Shown here piece by piece: positions 39,934 to 48,823 of a stretch of DNA of 64,000 bases (its first letter is position 1; each line of letters begins with the position of its first letter). Below the pieces are notes generated by a model, which saw nothing but the letters and a program-made list of their open reading frames with translations, was not told the DNA's origin and made no database searches. The position numbers were made by a program, and so were the translations under genes. This DNA is from Amorphophallus konjac (Eukaryota > Streptophyta > Magnoliopsida > Alismatales > Araceae). The stretch spans positions 222,193,643 through 222,257,642 of the forward strand of contig CM040128.1 of the NCBI GenBank assembly GCA_022559845.1, in the 5' to 3' direction.

Positions 39934-39993
39934 ACATGATCGATATAAACTCGTCACGCATCTCTGGGTTCCTTCCGCGCTCGGGGTGTGACA
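39934..39993 (+). repeat. Last 60 bp of element 2 3' LTR
   Basis: Matches 21339-21398 and ends GGGGTGTGACA. It was separated from the rest of its LTR by element 3. Confidence 0.92.
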
Positions 39994-40005
39994 AGGGTGG
40001 CTACC

Positions 40006-40415
40006 GATTCAAGCCTATGGGGCTTCTCGTGCCGGATCAAGGTGCCATGGGACCTGTGCGTTGATTCAAGTTCAAACATGGGGGGCCTATTCAAGTGTGC
40101 CAAGGGGGGCTTCTTGCGCCGATTCAAGGGCATGAGGAGCTGGCTGATTCAAGTGCCCATGGGGCTTGGCCGGTTTATTCTGCCATATAGGGTGGCCGAT
40201 TCATTTGCCCCAAGGGGGTTGGCCGATTCAGTTGCATTGAGGGGGTTGGCCGATTCATGCCCATGGGGGCTTTTTGCGCGCCGATCCACATTCAAGCAGG
40301 AGGGCTGGCTGATTCAAGGGGGCCATGGGCCTTGGCACCGATTCATGTGCCCCAAAGGGGCTTGGCCGATTCAAGGGTGCCATGGGCCTTGGTGCCGATT
40401 CAAGAGGCCCCTTCA
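40006..40415 (+). repeat. Degenerate tandem array with GGCCGATTCA and GCCCATGGGG-type palindromes
   Basis: A unit of roughly 35-60 bp recurs about ten times: GGCCGATTCA, then AAGTGCC, then a short palindrome such as GCCCATGGGGC, GCCCCAAGGGGG or GCCATGGGCC. It happens to stay open as a 193-residue frame, but the repetitive composition argues against a real protein. Confidence 0.6.
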
Positions 40416-40880
40416 TCCCCTTTTTGCTTTCTTCATTCTCTTTCCCCTTTTGTTTATTCTACCACCGGCTCAATGGTTTTCATTTTCTTTGTTATTTTCT
40501 TCATTTTCTTTTATTCTCGCATGCGTAGGTACGTGTGCGTCAATGCAGCCAGGGGTTGTGTTGACGTAGCTCGTGAGGCGCGCCGACATACTTCTTCTTT
40601 CTTTCCTCCGTTGCCCTTGTTCGGCTCAGAACGGCTTGACGCTCTTGACGGAAAATTTTAGAAGTCCAAAAATGCCCCCCACCCATGGGTGGCGCAAGCA
40701 GGGGATGATTGAGTGGGGCCAGCTGGTGTAGACTTTTCGTCATATTGTCTTGCTTCACGAGTCGGCAGGCCATCAACCTAGTGTAAATACGTGGGGAAGC
40801 GCTCACCCCTTCAGCGAAGGGATGAGGGGTTCACCTCACCGTAATTAGCACACGGGCCGAGTAGCTTAGCCCTAGAGAGG
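40416..40880. other. Non-coding, nothing recognised
   Basis: A T-rich stretch (40420-40520) is followed by mixed sequence. No domain, TIR or LTR end can be supported. Confidence 0.4.
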
Positions 40881-41745
40881 TTTAGTCATCAACATGGGGT
40901 CGATGCCAAAGCAAAGAGACATGGTTTCATGAGTCAACCTAGACGGAAGGTCTAAGCCGATGGGTGAGGTCAATCCCGATGGGACTGGCGGCTAGTGTTG
41001 GGTTAAAGAGGGTTGTTTATTCATCAACTTAAACGGGAGGTCTAAGTCAAAGGTTTTGTAATGAGCTCGATGGGACGGGAGAAGTTTGTGTGTTCGTTGG
41101 TTTGGGCAGAAGATTCGAGTCAAAGGTTTATTCGTCAGTGCCGGCAGAGTGCCAGAAACTAATGTGGTTTATTCATTGACACGGGGTTAGTGTCAAAGCA
41201 AGGAGTCATTTTGTTCATGGCTTCAGACGGAAGGTCTAGGCCACATGTTTATTCGTTAGTGTCAACAGGGTATCGGGAGCTGACATAGTTTATTCATTGA
41301 CACGGGGCTAGTGTCAAAGCAAAGGGGGTCTTTTTATTCATCGACTCTAGACAGAAGATCTGAGCCAACGTGGAAGGGTCTTTTTGTTCTCTGGTCGGGA
41401 CGGGAAGTCTGATTCAGAGTGATAGGGGTCTTTTTGTTCTCTAGCCGGACGAAAGGTCCGATCCAGAGTGGAAGGGCCTTTTTGTTATATAGCCAGGATG
41501 GGAAGTCCAACTGAGAGTGAAAGGGTCTTTTTGTTCTCTAGCCGAATGAAAGGTCCGATCCAAGTTGAAGGGTCTTTTTGTTCTCTCCGATCCAGAGTGT
41601 AAGGGTCTTTTTGTTCTCTAGCAAGGACGGGAAGTCCGACTCAGAGTGCAAGTGGTCTTTTTGTTCTCTAGCCGGACGAAAGGTCCGATTCAGAGTGGAA
41701 GGGTCTTTTTGTTCATGGCTTCAGATGGAAGGTCCGGGCCACAGG
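40881..41745 (+). repeat. Hairpin arrays (TTGACACGG.../GACGGAAGGTC)
   Basis: Two interleaved hairpin types recur. One has TTGACAC and GTGTCAA arms around GGGGTTA or GGGGCTA (about 41173-41200 and 41296-41323). The other has short arms around GGAAGG or GGGAAG, such as TAGACGGAAGGTCTA and GCCGGACGAAAGGTCCGA. From 41380 the latter sits in a tandem repeat of about 60 bp containing GGGTCTTTTTGTTCTCTAGC, with about six copies. No protein is encoded. Confidence 0.7.
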
Positions 41746-42278
41746 TTTATTCGTCAGTGGTGTTGTCCCTAGATGCACATATGGAGAAGAAGGGGGGTTG
41801 ATGATGTGACACGAGGTCGAGGAAGGACTTCAAACTGTCAACCGGAGAGCAAGAAGGCGAGGTGACTAGAGAAGAACAGAGGAGCTCGGCCAGGGCCTCA
41901 CACCCATCCCCATCTCAGGGTCGACGCAGTCGCGCTCTTCAATTCTTCTCTGCGGTGATGGTGGTTGCAGGCGTTGCAGTTGGAACGGTGGTGGTGGCGG
42001 TGGTGATGGACAACGACGGCGGTTGAACAGTGAAGGAGGAAGATTGTGGAGCTTCGATGGGGCTTCACACCCGTCCTCTTCTCGAAGACGATGCACCGGA
42101 GCTTCACGGACGACCTCCATGGCGGGGCGAAGTGGGGTTGGGCCTCTCACCTGGGGTTCCAAAAATTGGAGAACACACAAGCCATAGCTAAACTGGTTTT
42201 TTCTTCATTCTATTGCTTCAAATAAGGACTACAAGACTCTTTTTATAGACTTTACAAAGAAGATCAAAGGACAAACTC
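41746..42278 (-). other. Probable minus-strand LTR or promoter segment
   Basis: On the minus strand TATAAAAA (42240-42247) is followed by an A-rich leader and an ATG at 42121 with a proline-rich frame that ends near 41866. The tandem repeats and MITE to the right would lie in its upstream region. This looks like the promoter and leader of an unidentified element. No known domain is present. Confidence 0.35.
42240..42247 (-). promoter_or_regulatory. Minus-strand TATA box
   Basis: CTATAAAAAGAG on the minus strand. Supported by motif and downstream leader only. Confidence 0.4.
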
Positions 42279-42281
42279 TAA

Positions 42282-42450
42282 GGGCCGCTTTGATAGGCGG
42301 CTTGTCGGTCGGTTAGCGCAACTGGGGAGCAGGTGGGCCCCGCCTCCCCTTCGCCTCCCCCTCACACATGCATGCCTAATCGGGGTCGGGTGAGTTAATC
42401 GACCCTTCAGGGCCGAGTAACCTATCCTCACCCGGTTATCAAATGGGGCC
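42282..42450. mobile_element. 169-bp MITE, probably PIF/Harbinger-type
   Basis: Terminal inverted repeats GGGCCGCTTTGATAG and, from the other end, GGCCCCATTTGATAA match at 11 of 15 positions. The element is flanked by TAA on both sides (42279-42281 and 42451-42453), the target type of PIF/Harbinger elements. It sits in a 67-bp tandem repeat whose other copies show the undisturbed site (ACTCTAAGACTC), which confirms the insertion and its exact ends. It encodes nothing. Confidence 0.85.
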
Positions 42451-42660
42451 TAAGACTCTTTAATGCCTAGAAATATGAAAAGACACCTTTGACTCATTAT
42501 AACTCTCTTAAAAACTCTAAGACTCTTTAATGCCTAGAAATATGAAAAGACACCTATGACTCATTATAACTCCCTTAAAAACTCTAAGACTCTTTGATGC
42601 CTAGAAATATGAAAAGACACCTATGACTCATTATAACTCCCTTAAAGACACTTAAGGATA
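42451..42660. repeat. 67-bp tandem repeat, three copies
   Basis: The unit starts TAAGACTCTTTAATGCC and begins at 42451, 42518 and 42585, with 2-4 differences between copies. A trace of a further copy lies left of the MITE. Confidence 0.92.
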
Positions 42661-43640
42661 TCAAAAGACAAACTTCAAAGACCTTTATGTAAAATAAAAA
42701 AAATTACAAATATTTTAAGACGGAAGATCAAGTCCGATGTCGATGACGATCCCGTCAGTTGAATTGTCCCCACCAAGCGCAATGGTAGTTTTTAAATGTT
42801 AACACAACAGAATAAAATAACTACTAACATGCAATATGATCAAACTTAATTTACGCTTTAAAGAAATCAGTTCTCTCAAGCTTACCACTCACACACGATC
42901 AATATGAACAAGATGAACAAGCAAACCACAAACATACAAGATGCGAGATAGATTTTTTAGGTGGTTCGGGACCACGACGCGCTCCCTACGTCCACCCCTC
43001 ACCAAAACGGTGAGGGTCCACCCACTTCGAACTGAAGCGCACGGAGCTTTCACTCCAAACACATGGAGAAGTCATCTCCTACACAATCCAATCACGGATC
43101 TAAACACACACACACGAGCTACAACACCGCAGCACAATAAACCCTCAACCGTACCCAGACGGTTCAACACACACAGAGTCGGAGTTTGAAAAACAAAGAT
43201 ATGATCAATACATGCGCATAAACTGAATGGAAATCATTGAAATATATGTAGAACGGTTGAAGAAATAGATCCCCATATGATGAAAGGGATGTACATGATC
43301 TTCTTTAATGCTCAGGTCGGAGGGAAGCCTGATGTCGTCGATGTGAACGTCAATGTGTTCCTCTCTTCAATCCGCTTCTCTTTATCTTCTATCACGAACT
43401 GAAAAACCACCAAGATGTAGATGATATCCACCAATCTTCTTCAGCTCCTCTCTGTGAGCGACGTCACGCGGTTCGGAGTTCGATGGTGCGAGGAAGAGGA
43501 TGCGGAGAGCGCGCGGGCTCCTCTTTTTTTGTTTGTTTTGCTGTTTGCTGCAACACAGAGATGAGAGAAGAGAGAGAAGGGGCCACCACGAGAGATTGCT
43601 CCGGCGGGGCGAGCGGGACAAGTATAATATAGCAAGATAT
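42661..43640. other. Non-coding, no gene recognised
   Basis: Mixed sequence with GGTGGTTCGGGACCACG at 42960 and a C-rich CACACA stretch at 43090-43130. Frames of 60-85 residues occur, but none has a domain. It may be the far part of an unidentified element. Confidence 0.4.
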
Positions 43641-43647
43641 GGGGTTC

Positions 43648-44125
43648 AAACGGCCATAGCGGGAAGTGACTCGCCGCGACCTCGGGGGGACGGGAATGGT
43701 GCAGAAATTAAATAACAAAAATTGAAACGGCCATTGGGGAAGTGACTCGCCGCGGCCTCGAGAATATGAGCAGAATATAGCAGAATATAAAAGAGAATAT
43801 AAGAACAGAGATTTAAACGGCCATTGGGGAAGTGACTCGCCGCGGCCTCGAGAATATGAGCAGAATATAACAGAATATAGAGAGAGTATAAGAACGGAAA
43901 TTTAAACGGCCATTGGGGAAGTGACTCGCCGCGGCCTCGATGATATGAGCAGAATATAACAGAATATAGAGAGAATGTAAGAACGGAAATTTAAACGGCC
44001 ATTGGGGAAGTGACTCGCCGCGGCCTCGATGATATAAACGAAATATAACAGGATATAAAGAGAATATGAGAACAGAAATTTAAACGGCCATTGGGGAAGT
44101 GACTCGCCGCGGCCTCGATGAAAAG
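43648..44125. repeat. ~89-bp tandem array, about five copies
   Basis: Units start AAACGGCCATTGGGGAAGTG at 43648 (77 bp, variant), 43725, 43815, 43904, 43993 and 44082. Each contains the palindrome GCCGCGGC and an AT-rich AGAATATA tail. It adjoins the left side of the large element's LTR. Confidence 0.92.
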
Positions 44126-44749
44126 ATGTGATCGCCAGGGGCCGAAAGACCCCAAAATAAGAAAGTGATCGCGCCTACCTCAAGAGCGGGAGATGGCGGG
44201 TTGCTTCTTCCTCTCCTTCCGGCCGGCCGACGGAGAGGGCTTTCCTCGGGTACCCTTGCAAAACAACGACAAATAAATGACAAGTGGATTAGAAAGATGG
44301 AGGCGTAGTATTCAAATCCTCGCGGTAAAAATAACGAAATGATGGCAAGACACACACCTGGTTGGTGTTATCTTTTAAACCCCTCTCGGACTCGAGTAGG
44401 AGGAAAATGAGATGATGGATGCAAGAAGTATAAGAGAAGAGGCGCCCTTGTGAAGGGGGATAGAGGATGCAATATGATGAATGTAAAGAACTATGGAGAA
44501 AAAGGGGAAGAAAAAGCTTATTGGATGAGCCGAGGGTGAAATCCGGCGGAGCTCCGGCAGCGTGGGGACGACGGGGAAGCGCGGTGGATGAAGACGACCT
44601 TCCTCTCGCGAGCGTAGGCACCCGAGAAGCCGGCAGAACCTCCACCTACAAAAGACCCCACGGGTTAGAAAAATGACTCCGTAGCCTCTGGGCTCCGGCA
44701 GCCTATCGGATCACTGCTTAGCTCTCCTAGAACTGAGGGGGTGGGCCTC

Positions 44750-44757
44750 TATTTATA
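44750..44757 (-). promoter_or_regulatory. LTR TATA box of the large element
   Basis: TATAAATA on the minus strand, just downstream of the first palindrome (44771-44800). Confidence 0.6.
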
Positions 44758-44770
44758 GAGTTCCGGAAGG

Positions 44771-45408
44771 TGGAGGCGTCCAGGACCCTGGACACCTCCA
44801 TCAGGGCCGAAATAATATTTTATTCTATTTTTATTGATTTTTTTAGAATACTTTTATGGGGGCGTCCAGGGTCCCGGACGCCTCTAACAGGTCCACCGAA
44901 AACCGACGACGGCCGCACGCGGTTTGGCACAACGCGTGGTTTTGTGAGCGGCGCCTCGTGATTCAAAAATGGGCGCGTCCAGTCAGCTGGACGTCTCTAA
45001 ATTTGGCTTTTTTCACGCACGACAAACCGTCGTTCGGTGGCCGGCGCCCGTGAGTGAGTTGATGAAGGCGTCCAGGGGCTTGGACGCCTCCAAAACTTTA
45101 TTATTTTTTTATTTTTCTTTTGTCTTTTATACAAGGGCTGGCATTTTTATTTTTTTATTTGTTTTTATGGAGGCGTCCAGGGGTCTGGACGCCTCCATTA
45201 ATATATATATAATTTATTTATTTTTTTTTTGTATGCCAACTGGCATTTTACACTTATTTTTTATTTTTGTTTTTATGGAGGCGTCCAGGGTCCTGGACGC
45301 CTCCATAAATATATATTTTTTTATATTTTTATATTTGGTTTTGGGCCCTGAGAAAAGAATAAAACAAATTAAAATCATGGGGGCGTCCAGGGTCCTGGAC
45401 GCCCCCAT
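44771..45408. repeat. Seven palindromes of the GGCGTCCAGG family in the LTR
   Basis: Positions are 44771-44800, 44858-44885, 44971-44998, 45065-45092, 45168-45197, 45275-45306 and 45377-45408. The last two are perfect: ATGGAGGCGTCCAGG and ATGGGGGCGTCCAGG, each followed by GT and its exact reverse complement (15-bp arms). AT-rich DNA separates the copies at about 100-bp intervals. All are upstream of the minus-strand TATA box. Confidence 0.92.
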
Positions 45409-45667
45409 TAAGACCCACCCGGGTCCTTAGATCGAGCGTCGGCGGCCGCCCGGCAGATATCCTTCTTGGTTCCGGAACCTCCTGATGCGTTCGACTGGTG
45501 TTGATGCCGTCCGAATGCCGTGACGAGACGATTCCGGATGCCGAAAAGGGCGGAAGAAGACTCAAGAAAAGGAAGCACTCAAGTGATTCAAAACGCGTAA
45601 GCCGTCGCGGGACGTTGTATAGTAATATGAGACTTTCTCAGGAGACGTCAGGAATGGCGTGTCTACA

Positions 45668-45682
45668 GCTGCCCCGCCTTGG
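45668..45682 (-). other. Candidate polypurine tract of the large element
   Basis: The minus strand reads CCAAGGCGGGGCAGC directly before the LTR start TGTAGACAC, a context familiar from Ogre-like elements. Confidence 0.5.
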
Positions 45683-46740
45683 CGTCTGCTTTGCAAGGGA
45701 GCGATACGTAGTGGAATGGTATCGAAGTGGAGTGAAATGGAGTGGGAGCGGACTGATAAGTTGATGCCAAGGTGTGATGAGACACGCTTGTGACGTTACT
45801 GTTTGGAATCTTTCCTGAAGTTTCAATGAGGCGACCTTGAAGGAGGTCTTTCAAATATTGACGATTGCTTGGACGGAGATCAAATAAGGGAGGGTGAGAT
45901 GTGTACTCAGGCACGAAACAAAAGAAGACCAACTTCTCGGTGTGGAAGTACCTGGGTCATAAACCGGAGGTTTCACCTTTGGGGAGCGGTTACCAGCCAA
46001 TGTGGAAGTGCTGCGGCCAAGGTGGGTCAAAAAGGTAAAGGAATATCTGAGGGTCTGTCCAAACAAGGGTCTCCTTTGGAAGAGCAGCGTAGGGCTGTCT
46101 CAAAGAAACTCAGTATTTCATTCAGAGTGGAATATCTCATATTTGTAGGAATTGAAACACAACGGCTTTCATAATCGAATCGCTTGAATGATCTTCCGCA
46201 ATAAATCAAGGTCCTATATGAATGCATGCTGGGTTTAAAGAAAAATTTAAAACAAACAAAAATAGAAAATAGCCAAGGATAATATTGTCAACTTGTGAAG
46301 AACGGGTCAGGATACCGACCCGGTGAGCTGATACTGGGCTGGGGCCCGTTTATCCGCGCACCAACTCACTGAATGGAACCGTCGTCCCCATTCTATCACA
46401 AATTGACGGCCTATCCGTACAACCCAAACTCTTCCGGGATCATCACCGTTTTTGTTGAAGGGGAACTCAAATCCCAGATTTGTTCGGGCCGCAAGGTCCT
46501 TGACATGTTCTAGTAGCGTAGGTATCATATACTATGATGCATGACATGGTGGGACCAACCAATGAAAGGTGGGACAGGAGATAGGACAAAGATGTCCGTT
46601 AGTAAAACCTGCACATGCCAGCAAAGGTTAGCAACATCAAAAGGTAGCAGAATCGCACCACAGTTCAAAGGAGATCCAGACAAAATCTTGACAATGACCA
46701 CTGATGTGACATGTTCTGTCCTGTAGCACCCTTCCCTTCC
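45683..46740. other. Spacer between LTR and first antisense gene
   Basis: No domain or repeat is recognised. Short frames of 60-100 residues on both strands look like chance. The last 200 bp would be the upstream region of the gene at 46837. Confidence 0.4.
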
Positions 46741-46748
46741 TATAAGAA
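46741..46748 (+). promoter_or_regulatory. TATA box of the DUF7745-like gene
   Basis: TATAAGAA, 96 bp upstream of the ATG at 46837. Confidence 0.55.
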
Positions 46749-46836
46749 CTCCCCTTAGGCAAGTTCATTCAAATGCACCAAGGTGGGTTTTGGAAGCTCA
46801 GGAGAGGAAGGAGAGGAGAATCTAGAGACCTTCAGG

Positions 46837-48245
46837 ATGGAAGGAGAGTCTTCCCGCGTTATGAAGAGGAGCAAGCCTAGCAGCGAGATTAGGCGACTTT
46901 CTGACCTCGAGGGTCATCTGAGTGGGACGATCATGTCGCATATGGTAAGCCGACTCTTTTCAAATTTCTGTACGTGAACCTTCTTCTTACTTCCTTCATT
47001 TCTTCTTCCTTCCTCTCCCAGCCATATCCACTCTTCCCAGGCCCGAGGAAATTTTCCAAGCTGCCATGGCTTTCAAAGCTGACTTCCAATATCTCCATTG
47101 GCATGAGGGCCATACTCTCGAAGTGGCATCTGCAGGGGCTCCTTATTCACGCCAAGCATTACGAGAAGATTCGTATGGACTGGGCGGCTATGGGCGCGCT
47201 AGTGGAGGTCTGGCATCCCCAGACCCACACTTTTATCTTCCCGACCTTCGAGGTGACCATCCTCCTCGAGGAGGTGGAACTTCTGCTTGGTTTGAAGAAG
47301 TTCAAGAGTGACGGGAAGGTGAAGGCTATGCGGATGCTGACACGGGGTACTTCTGAAAGCGTCCTTGGAAGCTTCATGCCGCCCGACGCAGCTAGAAAGG
47401 TCCGTACTCAGAAGGGGATCGATCTCCAAAAGCTTGCGGAGTGGGTCATGAACGCCCTGAGAGGGTCACCAGACGATGACTATTTGGAGGGAATCATGAA
47501 GGGGTTCACCATTTGTCTGGCGGGTGCTCTCTTGTTCCCTTATACCGACAACATAGTGGAGGAAGACCAACTGAGTGCTATCTGCGGGATCTGGCGTGGA
47601 AAGAGGGTGGGACCCGCCGTCCTTGCCTATCTTTACAGCGGCCTTACCGCCTCGAGCATGGGTAAGCCTCCATTTGGTTGTGCACTTGTCTTGAATTGCT
47701 GGCTGGATTTGCATTTCAAATTCGACCACCGCGGGGGAATGCCAACCGCTTCGAAGCTCTTCCAACAAAGCCCGCTTCACCACATAGCCGACGTGTTAGG
47801 CTTTGGTGGTACTGTAGTGAACCGCGTTCCGTGGCTGAAGAAACGCGAAGACTGGCGGTCTCACTTCCGCACCGTGACACAAGGCTTCTTCACTTGCGCA
47901 CCGGCATGTTTGCTTTCGCTTGATCTTCTCATGAGGCCTTCTCCCGAAGTTGATCTTCAACTGATCGGCGCGACCGAGTTTGTTCTTTACAACGCGCATC
48001 GGTGCTGCCTCCAGATTGGCATCCCACGCCATTCGTTCCCGCCACCGACTGACATTGTTCCTTTGAAGAAAAGGGAGTTGGGCACTGAAGCGGATGCGAA
48101 GGAAGCGAAGGCCATTAAAGCTCCCTGGAAGACAAGTGTTGCGGGAAAGGCGTTAGCGCACGTGGTGGAAGAATGCGAGCCGTGGAGGGCTTATGTAACC
48201 GAACTGGGGAAGTTAAGGCCTAAAGCGCCTAAGCCCCTGATGTAG
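46837..48245 (+). CDS. DUF7745-like protein, two exons
   Basis: Exon 1 is 46837-46944 (36 residues, start MEGESS, end at GTAAGC) and exon 2 is 47022-48245 after a C/T-rich CAG acceptor; the intron is phase 0 and 77 bp. The 443-residue product is open throughout. Exon 2 carries VWHPQTHTFIFPTFEVTILL and later LLFPYTDNIV, GPAVLAYLYSGLTASS, a pattern like the plant DUF7745/PMD-like proteins found beside Ogre-type elements. That family match is from memory of its pattern and is tentative. The first exon closely resembles exon 1 of PMD2 (54169). A TATA box and an AATAAA signal frame the gene. The biochemical function is unknown. Confidence 0.65.
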
Positions 48246-48266
48246 TTCACTCTGCTTTTCTGATGG

Positions 48267-48272
48267 AATAAA
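48267..48272 (+). terminator. Polyadenylation signal
   Basis: AATAAA, 22 bp after the stop codon of the DUF7745-like gene. Confidence 0.55.
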
Positions 48273-48440
48273 ATTTGGCATTTGGATGTTTCGGACCCCC
48301 GTCCCCTTAATTATTATCTTTTTTATGGTTTTTCTTTTTCTTTATGTTTTTTTTTATTTTGTTTGGATTATATACATATTCTTGTCTTTTTTTTTACTTT
48401 TATTATATATAAATATATTTTTTTTGAAAAAAATTTTATT

Positions 48441-48722
48441 ATGGGGGCGTCCAGGGGTCTGGACGCCCCTAATTTTTATTTTATTTTTATTTGATTTTTT
48501 TGTTTTGGGGGCGTCCAGGGTCCCGGACGCCCCTAATTTTTATTTTATTTTTATTTTATTTTTTGTTTTGGGAGCGTCCAGGGTCCTGGACGCTCCAACT
48601 TTTATTTTTTTATTTTGTTTGATTTTTTTGTTTTGGGGGCGTCCAGGCGTCTGGACGCCCCAATTTTTTTTTTGAATTTTGAAATTAAAATTATGGGGGC
48701 GTCCAGGCGCCTGGACGCCCCA
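48441..48722. repeat. Five GGCGTCCAGG palindromes in the PMD1 promoter
   Basis: Positions are 48441-48470, 48507-48533, 48570-48597, 48635-48662 and 48693-48722. Arms are GGGGCGTCCAGG or GGAGCGTCCAGG with reverse complements. They are spaced about 62-65 bp apart in T-rich DNA that also repeats, and they end 19 bp before the TATA box at 48741. Confidence 0.92.
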
Positions 48723-48740
48723 AAGAAGCTAATTCCTATT

Positions 48741-48746
48741 TATAAG
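48741..48746 (+). promoter_or_regulatory. PMD1 TATA box
   Basis: TTTATAAGG, 83 bp before the ATG at 48824 and directly after the palindrome array. Confidence 0.6.
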
Positions 48747-48823
48747 GGTCCCCCCCCCCCTTTTGCTCATTTACTGTTCAATCTGACGACCCAGTCACCC
48801 TAGACGACCTATTCTTAGTCCCC

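Larger units (their letters stand above)
7143..39993 (+). mobile_element. Element 2: Tekay-type chromovirus, interrupted by two nested elements
   Basis: This is a Ty3/gypsy retrotransposon of about 10.4 kb once the insertions are removed. Its 5' LTR is 7143-9195 plus 20500-21398, and its 3' LTR is 25940-28822 plus 39934-39993. A TGGTATCAGAGCC primer-binding site is at 21406 and an AAGTGGGGGAGGG polypurine tract ends at 25939. Order is gag, protease, RT, RNase H, integrase, chromodomain, which with the initiator-Met primer site marks the Tekay/Del chromovirus lineage. The flanks are GGGGT on the left and AGGGT on the right, a target duplication with one mismatch. Internal stop codons and an integrase deletion make it non-autonomous. 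Confidence 0.9.
44180..45667 (-). repeat. LTR of the large Tat/Ogre-like element
   Basis: On the minus strand it starts TGTAGACACGCC at 45667 right after a purine-rich tract. U3 holds seven palindromes, a TATA box follows at 44757-44750 (about 910 bp in), then GGGGTTTAAAAG and, near the end, GGCCGGCCGGAAGG. The family A LTR has the same landmarks at similar spacing. The left end is estimated from that comparison and could be off by about 50 bp. It was not possible to find a target duplication. Confidence 0.55.

Noticed and set aside
39988..40569. 193-residue repetitive frame
   Set aside because: It is the translation of a degenerate palindromic tandem array; frames shift in and out with the repeat and no domain is present.
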